Assembly (NCBI GenBank): GCA_963709075.1
Contig: CAVPUY010000011.1
Coordinates: 62,001-126,000, forward strand
DNA: 64,000 nucleotides
DNA from: Palsa-506 sp963709075
GTDB taxonomy: Bacteria > Actinomycetota > Actinomycetes > Streptosporangiales > Streptosporangiaceae
Direction of reading: 5' to 3'
Below the pieces are notes generated by a model. It was not told the DNA's origin. It was given only the letters and a program-made list of their open reading frames with translations, and ran no database searches. A program made the translations under genes and the position numbers. Shown here one piece after another: positions 1 through 9,089 of this stretch (positions are counted from its first letter, which is position 1; the number at the start of each line of letters is the position of its first letter).

Positions 1-1491
1 AGGCTGGCCGCCGTCCGGACGACGCTGCACAGCCCGACCTTGAGTTCCAGCTGGGCGTAGAACACGTTGATCGAGCCGGTGGTCCCGTTGTAGAGCGTGA
101 ACGTGCCCTTGCCGTTGCCCTCGGCGTTGTTGACCAGGAAGGGCCCGGTCTGCCGGCCGTGGCAGTCGGTGTAGCCGGTGATGGTCGGACGGCGACACGA
201 TCTTCATGTTGAAGCCGAACGGTATCCCCTTCTTGAGCGCGGTCAGCAGGGTGAAGATCTTGGACGAAGAACCGGTCTGCACGCCGACGCCGCCGTTGTA
301 TCTGCTGTCCACCGCGTAGTCGATGTGCCCGCTGGAGCCGTACGGGCGGTCGACCGCGATTGCCCGTACCTTGCCGGTGCCCGGCTGGATCAGCACCTCC
401 GCCGCGGCGTTGCCGGCCGGGTTGAACGGCGACGGCGGGGGCGGGACCATGTAACTCACCGCGTGCTGGGCGGCATGCTGGTCCTGCGGGTTCATCGTGG
501 TGTAAATCTTCAGGCCGCCCTTGTCGTTCAGCTGGGTCCACGCCTGGTGATACGCGGGGTCGTTCTGCATGACGGAAATCACGTAGTCGCAGAAGTACGC
601 GGCGTGCTTGGCCGACCGGCTGGTGCAGCCGCTCTGCAGCGCGTGGAAGGACGGATGCAGGCCGAGCGGGGCGTGCGCCGCGGCCTGCGCCTCGTTCTGG
701 GTGATGTAATGCTGCTGCGCCATCTTCGCAAGCACTTCGTTGCGCCGGCTGATCGCGTTGCCCGGGAACTGCAGCGGGTTGTACTGGCTCGGGTTTTCTA
801 CCATGCCAGCCAGCAGCGCCGCCTCGGGCAGTGTCAGTTTCCTGGCCGTGGTGTGGAAGTAGCGCTCCGCCGCCAGCTGGATGCCGATCGCATGGTTGTT
901 GAAGTAGGCGGCGTTGAGATACGCGGCAAGCAACTGGTTCTTGGTCAGCTCGTGCTCGACCTTGATGGCAATCCGCAGCTCGCGGATCTTCCTCGCCGTC
1001 GTGTCCTGCTGGGCGGCCAGCTTTCCGGCCTTGGTCGTCGACGTCAGGATCAGGGCATTCTTCACGTACTGCTGCGCGATCGATGAGCCGCCCTGGACGG
1101 GGTTGTGCTCGAGGTTGTTGACCAGCGCGCGGACGGTGCCCTTGAAGTCCAGCGCGCCATGCTCGTAGAACCTGGCATCCTCGATCGCCACGATCGCATT
1201 CCGCATGACCGGCGCGATCTGGCCGAAACTAACCGGCACGCGGTCGATGTTGTCCGGGTAGTAGTAAGCGATCAGGTGACCGTGCCGGTCGAGAATCTCC
1301 GAGCGGACCGGCAGCTGCCCGAGGTCTTTCACGGCGAGGTTGTTGAACTTGTTCGCCGCATCGCGGGTCAGGATCCCGATGCCGCCCACGGCGGGCAGCG
1401 CGAGTGCCGCGAAGAGCAGGCCGGCCACCGCCGCCATGACGAAAACCCGGCCAGCGGCGCTTATCCGGGAACGGCTATCTGATGTGAGCAC
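1..1491 (-). CDS. ponA: Bifunctional class A penicillin-binding protein, 3' part off the window (PonA2-like)
   Basis: Builds peptidoglycan outside the membrane by polymerising lipid II (GT51 glycosyltransferase) and cross-linking stems (transpeptidase). A hydrophobic segment at residues 16-41 anchors it. The GT51 motifs are EDARFYEH near residue 104, GGSSIAQQ and RKIRELR. The transpeptidase SxxK is SSSK at about 408-411, followed by the edge of the window. Start taken as GTG at 1491; ATG at 1437 is an alternative and neither has a good ribosome site. The reading frame breaks near 184-187, where one extra base turns SPST-ITGYTDCHG out of frame; downstream coding is clear in the next frame to position 1. 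Divergent from whiB, as ponA2/whiB4 in mycobacteria. The family call is firm; orthology to PonA2 rests on context. Confidence 0.88.
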   Translation of the reverse strand, partial: MLTSDSRSRISAAGRVFVMAAVAGLLFAALALPAVGGIGILTRDAANKFNNLAVKDLGQLPVRSEILDRHGHLIAYYYPDNIDRVPVSFGQIAPVMRNAIVAIEDARFYEHGALDFKGTVRALVNNLEHNPVQGGSSIAQQYVKNALILTSTTKAGKLAAQQDTTARKIRELRIAIKVEHELTKNQLLAAYLNAAYFNNHAIGIQLAAERYFHTTARKLTLPEAALLAGMVENPSQYNPLQFPGNAISRRNEVLAKMAQQHYITQNEAQAAAHAPLGLHPSFHALQSGCTSRSAKHAAYFCDYVISVMQNDPAYHQAWTQLNDKGGLKIYTTMNPQDQHAAQHAVSYMVPPPPSPFNPAGNAAAEVLIQPGTGKVRAIAVDRPYGSSGHIDYAVDSRYNGGVGVQTGSSSKIFTLLTALKKGIPFGFNMKIVSPSDHHRLHRLPRPADRALPGQQRRGQRQGHVHALQRDHRLDQRVLRPAGTQGRAVQRRPDGGQP

Positions 1492-1804
1492 GGGAATCAG
1501 GGTACGCTGGCCGCCGCCGCGCCCCGGCCACGATGGCGAATCCGCAGCTCGGGCGGGTCTGGCCGGCCGGACCCGGACGCTGACCGCGGGCGTGACTAGT
1601 CACGTCTGCTCGTATAGCCCATGCGGACTATCCCCGAAATGGGCCCGACAGGGTCTAGCGCTGAGGCCCGGACTTCCGTAAGTTACATTTTCGCAACCAT
1701 GAGACCGGAGCCTGGCGCCGTGCCATCGGCTCTACCTGCCAGTGAACGCCGTCCGGCGTGACGACCCCTATGCGGGCGTGACGATCAGGAGGAGTTGGGG
1801 CCAA
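1492..1804. other. Divergent intergenic region between the PBP gene and whiB
   Basis: This 313-base spacer must hold the promoters of both divergent genes. A less GC-rich patch lies at about 1675-1700, a plausible place for the whiB promoter. An AGGAGG ribosome site at 1787-1794 belongs to whiB. No clear -35/-10 pair or RNA element was recognised. Confidence 0.4.
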
Positions 1805-2104
1805 ATGTGGATCACGGACTGGACCGCCCGCGCCGCGTGCAAGGGAACGGACCCTGACGAGCTCTTCGTTCAGGGGGCGGCGCAGAACCGGGCCAAGCTG
1901 ATCTGCCGCGGCTGCCCCGTCCGGACCGAGTGCCTCGCTGACGCACTTGATAACCGGATTGAATTCGGTGTGTGGGGCGGCATGACCGAGCGCGAGCGTC
2001 GCGCTCTGCTCCGTCGTCGCCCGGATGTTATTTCCTGGCGCGACCTGCTGGAGAACGCGCGCAACCAGTACGAGCGCACCGGCGACGAGCTCGTCGCCAG
2101 CTGA
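1805..2104 (+). CDS. whiB: WhiB-family iron-sulfur transcriptional regulator (WhiB4-like)
   Basis: A 99-residue redox-responsive regulator that binds a [4Fe-4S] cluster and usually works with the principal sigma factor. Four cluster cysteines are visible at residues 12, 34, 37 and 43 (C...CxxC....C), followed by the GVWGG turn at 55-59 and a basic C-terminal tail. ATG 1805 is chosen because AGGAGGAG ends ten bases before it; an in-frame GTG at 1742 would add 21 residues without a ribosome site. In mycobacteria WhiB4 sits in the same place beside PonA2 and the ArsA-like pair, so WhiB4 orthology is likely but inferred from neighbours. Confidence 0.93.
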   Translation: MWITDWTARAACKGTDPDELFVQGAAQNRAKLICRGCPVRTECLADALDNRIEFGVWGGMTERERRALLRRRPDVISWRDLLENARNQYERTGDELVAS

Positions 2105-2124
2105 CAACCTGGCCGGCGGCCGAG

Positions 2125-3391
2125 TTACCCGGCGCCGAAGCTTTCCCCGATAGCCGCGAGCCCGGCCAGGTCATGGACGTCCTCGGCCTCGGCAGGCACC
2201 TCTGCCACCGGAACCAGCGGATGGGCGGCGGTAAAGCTCTCAGCGAGGCGACGCTCGGCGGCGACTAGCTGCATCCGCTCCGCGTGCAACCTGAGCGCCG
2301 CGATGGCCAGCGGATACAGTGGCCTGCCGGAAGGCAGCCCGGCGTTTCCCTGCTCGTCCCGGGCGGCGGCACCGCCCTTGTCGTCCGCGCTGTCCTGGCC
2401 GTCTGCGGGCTGCAGGCCCTCGGCTGCCGCCAGGCTGCGGGCGGCAGACAGCCGTGCGGCGGGCGAGCGGTGCACCCGGTTGAGGATGAGGCCGGCCAGC
2501 GGCATTCCCTCGACTGCCAGCCGCTCCACGAAATACGACGCCTCCCGCAGCGCGTCTTGCTCGGGTGCGGCAATCACCAGGAAGGACGTGCCCGGTGCGC
2601 GCAGGAGCTGATACGTGTACTCGGCGCGTTCCCTGAAGCCGCCAAACATCGTGTCGAGCGCGGTGACGAATGTCTGCGCGTCCCTGAGCACCTGGGCGCC
2701 GAGTATCTTCGTCAGCGCCCCGGTCACCACGCCGAACCCGGCGTTCAGTACCCGCAGGTAAGCTCGCCCGCCCACCTTCGCCGGCGCGGTGAGCAGCCGG
2801 AGTCAGCCGGCCGTCGAGGAACCTGCCGAGGCGCTGCGGCGCGTCAAGGAAATCCAGCGCGGACCGGCTAGGCGGGGTGTCTACGACGATCAGGTCCCAG
2901 TCCTCGGCCCGGCGCAGCTGCCCGAGCTTCTCCATCGCCATGTACTCCTGAGTGCCGGAGAAGCCGGAGGACAGCGATTGGTAGAAGGGATTCGCCAGGA
3001 TCTGGGCGGCCCGGTCCGGATCGGAATGGGCCTCCACGATCTCGTCGAAGGTCCGCTTCATGTCGAGCATCATGGCGTGCAGGCTTCCCGCACCGTTAGT
3101 CTGGTTTTGCGATGTTCTGTCGGTTTCGTGCGGCCGGCTAGCCGCTCCGACTCCGGGAACCAGCCGGGGGGTGTTATCCAGCGAAGACAGGCCCATCGAC
3201 TGGGCGAGCCTGCGCGCCGGGTCGACCGTGAGCACGACGACATGGCGGCCGCGCTCGGCCGCCCGCAGCCCTACCGCGGCGGCCACGGTGGTCTTCCCGA
3301 CACCGCCGGATCCGCAGCAGACGATGATCCGCGTCCGGCGATCGTCGATCAGCCGGTCGACATCCAGCGGCGGCGGCACAGGCCTGGCCAT
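2125..3391 (-). CDS. ArsA-like P-loop ATPase, second of pair (Rv3680-type), one frameshift
   Basis: A cytoplasmic ATPase of the ArsA/GET3 deviant-Walker family. The P-loop GSGGVGKTT is near residue 27, the switch DTPPSRSAL near 175, and the C-terminal half carries the ArsA-type EQDALREA segment. A single extra base near 2800 splits the gene: the upstream frame reads to GRFLDGRL and the rest follows in another frame to the stop at 2125. Removing the base gives 421 residues. Its start overlaps the stop of the upstream ATPase (TGATG), so the two are translationally coupled and probably form a heteromer as proposed for Rv3679-Rv3680. The actual substrate is unknown; arsenite export is not supported because no ArsB or ArsD is nearby. 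Confidence 0.85.
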
Positions 3392-4404
3392 CAGGCTGCT
3401 CCCTGGTCCCGCAGGGCGGCCGCTATCCGGTACAGCCCGGCCAGGTCCATCCCGTCGGTGATCATCGGCAGGTCGTACCTGGGCTGGCCGGGCGCGGCCA
3501 GCCGACGCCGCTGGGCGCGCTGCCCGGTGACCGTCTTGGCGTGCTCCACCAGCTCGGTCGCCAGCGCCGAGGCGAGCTGGCCGCTGTCATCGAGACCGGC
3601 CGCCTTCAGGCCGAGAGCCAGCTCGTCCGCATCGATTCCCCCGCTCGCCGCGGTACGCAGCTGGCCAGGCGACATGGCCAGCGGATGCACCATGTTGATC
3701 ATGATGCCGCCGGGCTGCAGGCCGCCATTGCCGAGGCCGGCCAGCTCGGCGATGCCGTCCAGGGTCTCCTGCACCGGCATCTCCTCAAGCACGGTGACAA
3801 AGTGCACGGCAGTTTCCGGCGAGCTGATCACCTTCTGCACCGTGTCAGCGTGACCACGGACCGGGCCGACCCGGGCGAGACCGGATACTTCGGCTGTCAC
3901 GTTAAGAAACCTGCCGATCCGCCCGGTCGGCGGCGCGTCCATGACGACAGCGTCGTAGACGTGCTTTCCGCCTTTCCGCCGCCGGGTCGCCTCGGCGGCC
4001 TTCCCGGTCAGCAGCACGTCGCGCAGCCCGGGCGCGATCGTCGTGGCGAAGTCCACGACGCCGAGCCTGGTGAGCGCCCGGCCCGCGTGCCGCAGGTTGT
4101 AAAACATCTCGAGATATTCGAGCAGCGCCGCCTCCGGATCGGCGGCCAGCGCGTACACGTCGCCGCCCGGCCGGCTAGCGGTAGCCGGGGCGATCGCGAC
4201 CTTGCGCTCCTCGTAAGGGAGCGGCGGGCAGTCGAACACCTGCGCAATGCCTTGCCGTCCCTCGACCTCGATGAGCAGCACCCGCCTGCCACCCGAGGCG
4301 AGCGCAAGGGCTAGCGCGGCGGCGACCGTCGTCTTGCCGGTTCCGCCCTTGCCCGTGACGACGTGCAATCGCACGCCCTCCCAGTCTGTGTCACGCGCGC
4401 TCAC
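3391..4404 (-). CDS. ArsA-like P-loop ATPase, first of pair (Rv3679-type)
   Basis: A 337-residue partner of the following ATPase. It shows the deviant Walker A GKGGTGKTT at about 18-26, a Walker B-like LLIEVEG, and the DAPPTGRIGRFL switch region near 155. GTG at 4404 is the start; upstream sequence lacks a strong ribosome site. It is the first gene of the two-gene unit and is divergent from the band-7 gene. Mycobacterial homologues have been linked to cell-envelope and lipid stress, but the cargo is not established. Confidence 0.87.
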   Translation of the reverse strand: MSARDTDWEGVRLHVVTGKGGTGKTTVAAALALALASGGRRVLLIEVEGRQGIAQVFDCPPLPYEERKVAIAPATASRPGGDVYALAADPEAALLEYLEMFYNLRHAGRALTRLGVVDFATTIAPGLRDVLLTGKAAEATRRRKGGKHVYDAVVMDAPPTGRIGRFLNVTAEVSGLARVGPVRGHADTVQKVISSPETAVHFVTVLEEMPVQETLDGIAELAGLGNGGLQPGGIMINMVHPLAMSPGQLRTAASGGIDADELALGLKAAGLDDSGQLASALATELVEHAKTVTGQRAQRRRLAAPGQPRYDLPMITDGMDLAGLYRIAAALRDQGAA

Positions 4405-4517
4405 GCCATGGAGGTTATCCGCGCTGGCGCACTGGGTCGCCGCGCCCCGCCAGCACCCCCGGGTATCACTAGGCTGGTAACTGGAATCGGCGTGCAGCCG
4501 GGGAAGAGGTGTTCGCG

Positions 4518-5894
4518 GTGGTCGAGGTTCTTGTAGTCATCCTGGTAGTCCTCGTGGTGGCGGGTCTCGTCGCGACCGGCCGTGCTATGCGCGTGGTGCA
4601 GCAGTACGAGCAGGGCATCGTCTTCAGGTTCGGCAAGGTGCTGCCGGGAACGCGCGGACCCGGGCTGCACGTGATCAGGCCGATCGGCGACAAGATGCAA
4701 AAGGTAAACATGCAGATCATCGCCATGGCTGTCCCCGCGCAGGAGGGCATTACCAGAGACAATGTCAGCGTCCGGGTCGATGCGGTGGTTTATTTCCGTG
4801 TCGTCGACCCGATCAAGGCGACCGTTAACGTGCAGAACTACATGTTCGCCGTCTCCCAGCAGGCGCAGACTTCGCTCCGCTCGATCATCGGCCAGTCGGA
4901 GATGGACCAGCTGCTGGCCGAGCGGGCAACGGTCAACAAGGAGCTCCGCCGGATCATCGACGAGCCGACCGAAGGGCCGTGGGGCATCCGGGTGGAGCGC
5001 GTGGAGATCAAGGACGTGAGCCTGCCAGAGCAGATGAAGCGGTCGATGTCGAGGCAGGCCGAAGCGGAGCGGGAGCGCCGGGCGCGGATCATCACGGCCG
5101 ACGGCGAGTATCAGGCGTCCAAGCGGCTCGCCGCGGCAGCCAACGTGATGGCCCGCGATCCGGCCGCGCTGCAGCTACGACTGCTGCAGACGGTGGTCGA
5201 GGTCGCCGCGGAAAAGAACAGCACGCTGGTCATGCCGGTGCCGGTCGAGCTGCTGAGGTTCTTCGACAAGTTCACGCCCCCGGCGCCTGGCAGCGAGAAG
5301 TCGGCCGCGGAATCGGCATCGATGGCAGATTTCGGCGACCTGGCGGTGGCCGAGGCGGAAGCCGGGGCGGAACTCGGCGGCCCGCCCGCGGCGCCACTCG
5401 AGATACCCGACATCCCCCCGATCCCGGAGATCGCCGCCGATCCCGGTGATGCCCTGCCAGTGGTCGGGGATGTCGCGCCCGCCGATTTCGCGCCTGCCGA
5501 TGCCGGCGGCGCGTCGCCGGCTCCCAGCGAGTCCGTGCCGGTGCCGGGAACTGCCGCCCGCCAGCGGAGGACGCCGGCCGCCCAGCGCCGGACCACCAGC
5601 GGCCAGCGGCGAACCACGAACAGCCGGCGTAAGCCTGCGGCCAGCCCCGGCTCCGGCGCTGTCCCCGCTGTCCCCGCTCCCGTCCCCGCCCCCGCTCCCG
5701 TCCTCGATTCCGGCCCCTCCAGCCCCGATTCCGGCCCCTCCAGCCCCGATTCCGGCCCCGCTGCCACCGGCACCGGCACCGGCACCGGAGCTGGCCCGGC
5801 CGGCCCTAATTCAGGCCCTGCCCCGGGCCAGAACCCGGGCCCGGGTCCGGAACCGGACACCGATCCTGGCCCGTTCCAGAACCCGGACGCATAA
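4518..5894 (+). CDS. SPFH/band-7 (slipin-stomatin) membrane protein with long Pro-rich tail
   Basis: An N-terminal transmembrane helix (LVVILVVLVVAGLVA) is followed by a band-7/SPFH domain at about 25-250, with YEQGIVFRFGK, PGLHVIRP and the coiled-coil region SRQAEAERERRARI. Such proteins form oligomeric microdomain scaffolds and often regulate a membrane protease. The last 190 residues are low-complexity Pro/Ala/Ser/Gly with basic RRT repeats and two copies of DSGPSSP, far longer than a typical slipin. GTG 4518 is chosen over GTG 4509 because AGAGG at 4505-4509 is then eight bases upstream. No NfeD or HflC partner is adjacent; FtsH lies 8 kb away. The domain call is firm and the tail function unknown. 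Confidence 0.85.
   Translation: MVEVLVVILVVLVVAGLVATGRAMRVVQQYEQGIVFRFGKVLPGTRGPGLHVIRPIGDKMQKVNMQIIAMAVPAQEGITRDNVSVRVDAVVYFRVVDPIKATVNVQNYMFAVSQQAQTSLRSIIGQSEMDQLLAERATVNKELRRIIDEPTEGPWGIRVERVEIKDVSLPEQMKRSMSRQAEAERERRARIITADGEYQASKRLAAAANVMARDPAALQLRLLQTVVEVAAEKNSTLVMPVPVELLRFFDKFTPPAPGSEKSAAESASMADFGDLAVAEAEAGAELGGPPAAPLEIPDIPPIPEIAADPGDALPVVGDVAPADFAPADAGGASPAPSESVPVPGTAARQRRTPAAQRRTTSGQRRTTNSRRKPAASPGSGAVPAVPAPVPAPAPVLDSGPSSPDSGPSSPDSGPAATGTGTGTGAGPAGPNSGPAPGQNPGPGPEPDTDPGPFQNPDA
5706..5759 (+). repeat. 21-bp in-frame tandem repeat in the band-7 tail
   Basis: A 21-base unit starting GATTCCGGCCCCTCC is present at 5706-5726 and 5727-5747, with a third partial copy from 5748. It encodes DSGPSSP twice and sits in the extended C-terminal tail. 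Confidence 0.85.
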
Positions 5895-5964
5895 CAGCCC
5901 GGAATCAGGGCGCACAACAGGCCACGCCCCGATCCTGCCCGGCCGGTCCCGCTAGAGTCGGATC

Positions 5965-6120
5965 ATGCAGAAGTGGGAGTACGCAACGGTGCCGCTGCTC
6001 GTCCATGCGACCAAGCAGATCCTGGACAACTGGGGCGACGACGGATGGGAGCTTGTCGCCGTCGTGCCTGGCCCCAACCCTGAGCAGCTCGTCGCCTACC
6101 TGAAGAGGGGCAAGCAGTGA
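5965..6120 (+). CDS. DUF4177 family small protein
   Basis: A 51-residue protein beginning MQKWEYATVPL and containing the DUF4177 core WGDDGWELVAVVP. In actinomycetes this small protein lies between the ArsA-like pair and RidA (Rv3678A position), which matches here. Its stop TGA at 6118-6120 overlaps the GTG start of the RidA gene, so the two are coupled. The biochemical role is unknown. Confidence 0.85.
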   Translation: MQKWEYATVPLLVHATKQILDNWGDDGWELVAVVPGPNPEQLVAYLKRGKQ

Positions 6121-6767
6121 CTGCGGCAACGGACGGCGGGACGGGCGAGAGCTCCCCCGAGGCACGGCTGGCCGCACTCGGCCTCACCCTGCCGAAGGTG
6201 ACCGTCCCGCTGGCGGCCTACGTGCCGGCCGTGCGCACAGGGAACTGGGTGTATACCGCCGGCCAGCTGCCGTTCGTGGACGGGGCGCTGCCCGCGACCG
6301 GAAAAGTCGGCGCCGACGTTGATACCGCGGAAGCAAGCGCGCTCGCGCGGATCTGCGCGCTCAACGCGCTCGCCGCTGTTGCCTCGGTGACTGGCGGGCT
6401 GTCGGCAGTGCGGCGGATAGTCAAGGTGACCGGATTCGTTGCCAGCGCCCCGGATTTCACCATGCAGGCGCAAGTGGTGAATGGCGCGAGCGAGCTGCTT
6501 ATCGAGGTTTTCGGCGAGGCCGGCAAGCATGCCCGCAGCGCGGTCGGCATGGCCGTGCTGCCGCTCGACACCCCGGTCGAGGTCGAGCTGATCGCAGAGG
6601 TCGGGAGCTGCAGGCCGGGGATCGGGCGCCGCAGCCGCAGGAGGCCGTCGTGGAAGGGCCCGAACCGGACGCCGGGATCCGGCTGCCGCGGATGCTGGCC
6701 GGCCGGGCCGCCGACGTGCTGGCCGGGAAAGTACCGCCGGCCGCGACCAGGGATGCCGCGACCGTGA
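6117..6767 (+). CDS. RidA/YjgF-family protein, probable read-through of its stop
   Basis: Deaminates reactive enamine/imine intermediates of amino-acid metabolism in the RidA family. The core runs GNWVYTAGQLPFVDG, then KVTGFVASAPDF, to DTPVEVELIAEV at about residue 161. The open frame then continues with Arg/Pro-rich residues that do not look like RidA and overlap the Nudix gene by 118 bases. Deleting C6611 would create an AGC-TGA end, a protein of 164 residues and a stop just before the next gene's AGGAGG. I therefore think the true end is at 6612. The start is GTG 6117, coupled to DUF4177. Confidence 0.8.
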   Translation: MTAATDGGTGESSPEARLAALGLTLPKVTVPLAAYVPAVRTGNWVYTAGQLPFVDGALPATGKVGADVDTAEASALARICALNALAAVASVTGGLSAVRRIVKVTGFVASAPDFTMQAQVVNGASELLIEVFGEAGKHARSAVGMAVLPLDTPVEVELIAEVGSCRPGIGRRSRRRPSWKGPNRTPGSGCRGCWPAGPPTCWPGKYRRPRPGMPRP

Positions 6768-7501
6768 TGCTGCTGCGGCCGGGGGATGCCGGTCCCGAGG
6801 TCTACATGCTGCGCCGCAAGGCATCGATGGCCTTCGCTCCCGGGGCATTCGTCTTTCCCGGCGGCTCGGTCGATCCCAGGGACGGCGACGAGGAGATCGC
6901 CTGGGCTGGCCCCGTCGCCGCCGAATGGGGCCGGATATTTGACGCACCCGGCCACCTGGCCAGGGCGCTGGTGTGCGCGGCGGTGCGGGAGACCTTCGAG
7001 GAATCCGGGGTACTCCTGGCCGGGCCGTCGGCCGCGACGGTAGTGGCCGATACCAGGGGCGACGACTGGGAAGCTGACCGGCATGCGCTGCTCGACCGGT
7101 CGCTCTCGCTCGCCGAGCTGCTGCGGCGGCGTCGCCTCGTGCTCCGCGCGGACCTGCTCCGGCCGTGGTCGCGGTGGGTCACTCCGGTCGTCGAGGAGCG
7201 CAGGTTTGACGCCAGGTTCTTCGCTGCCGCGCTGCCGCGCGGCCAGCGGACCAGGGACGTGGGCGGCGAGGCCGCGCAGGTCGCCTGGATCAGGCCGGCC
7301 GACGCGCTTGCGGCAGGCCGCAAGAAGGAGATCGTGCTGTGGTTGCCCACCGCGGTTACCCTCGGCGAGCTGGCGGAATGCGGCAGCGTGGCCGCGGCGC
7401 TTGGCACGCCCCGGCAGGTCACGCCCGTGCTGCCGGAGGTAACCGTCAGGGAGGGCACGGCCTGGATCAGGGTTCCCGGCAAGCAGGGGCACCGACTGTG
7501 A
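6650..7501 (+). CDS. NUDIX hydrolase
   Basis: A 283-residue pyrophosphohydrolase of the larger NUDT19-like type. The N-terminal part has FAPGAFVFPGGSVDP and the Nudix box helix is split by an insertion before RETFEESGVLLAG at about 115-128, giving the RExxEExG metal ligands. Start GTG 6650, with AGGAGG at 6639-6644 five bases upstream. It follows RidA and precedes the MBL hydrolase on the same strand. Substrate not predictable; acyl-CoA or nucleotide sugars are possible. Confidence 0.85.
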   Translation: MEGPEPDAGIRLPRMLAGRAADVLAGKVPPAATRDAATVMLLRPGDAGPEVYMLRRKASMAFAPGAFVFPGGSVDPRDGDEEIAWAGPVAAEWGRIFDAPGHLARALVCAAVRETFEESGVLLAGPSAATVVADTRGDDWEADRHALLDRSLSLAELLRRRRLVLRADLLRPWSRWVTPVVEERRFDARFFAAALPRGQRTRDVGGEAAQVAWIRPADALAAGRKKEIVLWLPTAVTLGELAECGSVAAALGTPRQVTPVLPEVTVREGTAWIRVPGKQGHRL

Positions 7502-7533
7502 CTGAGTTTCCGCGGTGACCGGCCAGCTCCCTG

Positions 7534-8368
7534 GTGACCCGCCGCGCGGCCGAAGGACTCGACGGATCGGGGACAGCGCGGGCACGGTGCGTGCTGGCGC
7601 CGAACCCGTCATTGATGACGCTCGACGGGACGAACACCTGGCTGATCGCCGAGCCGGGCTCGCCCGCCGCGGTCGTGGTAGATCCGGGCCCGGACGACGA
7701 AGGGCACCTGCGCCGGGTACGCGCGCTTGCCGCGGCCGCCGGGCGCCGGGTAGCCCGGATCCTGCTGACCCACGGGCATCGTGATCATTCAGCCGGCGCG
7801 CGGCGGCTGGCCGAGCTGACCGGCGCGTCGGTGCAGGCGCTGGATCCCGCGCACCGGCTCGGTGCCGAAGGGCTCAGCGCGGGTGACGTGATCACGGCGG
7901 CCGGATGCGAGATCCGCGTCATCGCCACCCCCGGCCATACCGCCGACTCGGTGTCGCTGCTGCTGCCCGCTGACGGCGCTGTGCTCACCGGGGACACGGT
8001 GCTCGGCCGCGGCACGACCATGATCTCCCGTGACGGCAGCCTGGCCGACTACCTGGGGTCGCTGGACCGGCTGCGCGCGCTGGCCGAGCTCCGCCGGGCT
8101 GGCTGTCCTGCTACCCGGTCACGGGCCGCTGGTGGATGACCCGGCAGCGAAGCTCGACTTCTACATCGCCCACCGGGCGGAACGGCTCGCCGAGGTCGAG
8201 GCCGCTCTCGCGGCCGGTGACCGCACCCCCGCCGATATCGTGGCCCGGGTGTACGCGGCCGTGGACCGCGGCCTCTGGCCGTTCGCCGAGTGGTCAGTCC
8301 GGGCCCAGCTGGCCTACCTCAGGGAGCGCGGGCTGGCGCCGCCGGAGCCGGGCGGCGGGTCAGCGTGA
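7534..8368 (+). CDS. Metallo-beta-lactamase fold hydrolase (LACTB2/Rv3677c type), one frameshift
   Basis: The zinc motif THGHRDHSAG is near residue 87, followed by TPGHTADSVSLL and LTGDTVLG, typical of the glyoxalase II/LACTB2 branch, with a C-terminal winged-helix cap (AEWSVRAQLAYLRERG). One extra C near 8091 breaks the frame just before the conserved LLPGHGP segment, which continues in the next frame to the stop at 8366-8368. Corrected length is 277 residues. The stop overlaps the convergent crp stop by nine bases. Likely a hydrolase or nuclease acting on an unknown metabolite or RNA. Confidence 0.87.
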
Positions 8369-9043
8369 TCGCTTGCGCAGCCGCTCTGGCTCGATAAGCA
8401 GAACGGACTTCGCGGCCAGCTGCAGCCAGCCGCGGGCGGCGAAGTCGGCAAGCGCCTTGTTGACTGTCTCCCGCGAGGCGCCGACCAGCTGCGCCAGCTC
8501 CTCCTGGGTGAGGTCATGGTTGACCTGCAGCCCGTCCTCCTGCACCGTGCCGAACCGGTCCGCCAGGTCCAGCAGGGCCTTGGCCACCCGGCCAGGCACG
8601 TCGGTGAAGACCAGATCGGCCATGACGTCATTGGCCCGGCGGAGCCGCTGGGCAAGCGCCTGCAGCAGGTGCAGGGCCACGTCAGGGCGGCCGTTCAGCC
8701 AGCTGCGCAGATCGTCGTGCGCGAGCGCGGCGAGGCGGCTATCGGTGACCGCGGTCGCGCTCGCGGTACGCGGCCGCGGGTCGAAGAGCGAAAGCTCCCC
8801 GAACATCTCACCTGGTCCGAGCACGCTCAGCAGGTTCTCCCTGCCGTCCGCCGCGGCCCTGGTCAGCTTGATCTTGCCATCAGGTATCACGTAAAGCTGA
8901 TTGCCCGAGGCGCCCTCGTCGAACAGCCGCTCGGCCCGGGCCAGCTCCACGACGGTGACGCCGGCCTGCAGCGCGGCCGCGCTGTCGTCATCGAGCGCAT
9001 CGAACAGCGGCGCCCGCCTGAGCACGTCATCCGCGTGATCCAC
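8360..9043 (-). CDS. crp: Crp/Fnr-family transcriptional regulator (cAMP receptor protein)
   Basis: A 227-residue global regulator. The cyclic-nucleotide domain has GEMFGELSLFDPRPRTASATA, with the Glu/Arg phosphate-binding cassette that implies a cAMP ligand. The C-terminal winged helix has LTQEELAQLVGASRETVNKAL as its helix-turn-helix. The GTG start at 9043 follows GAGGAGG by about seven bases; a longer reading to 9079 would include that ribosome site in coding and is less likely. Context next to MBL, RidA and the ArsA pair equals that of Rv3676. The nth gene usually beside crp is absent here. Confidence 0.93.
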   Translation of the reverse strand: MDHADDVLRRAPLFDALDDDSAAALQAGVTVVELARAERLFDEGASGNQLYVIPDGKIKLTRAAADGRENLLSVLGPGEMFGELSLFDPRPRTASATAVTDSRLAALAHDDLRSWLNGRPDVALHLLQALAQRLRRANDVMADLVFTDVPGRVAKALLDLADRFGTVQEDGLQVNHDLTQEELAQLVGASRETVNKALADFAARGWLQLAAKSVLLIEPERLRKRSR

Positions 9044-9089
9044 GGGTGCCTCCTCGCCTGCGCTCACTGCTCCACACACCCAGTGTCGC

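Noticed and set aside
2125..4404. Arsenite efflux ATPases
   Set aside because: Sequence is ArsA-like, but no ArsB, ArsD or ArsR is near and context matches Rv3679-Rv3680.
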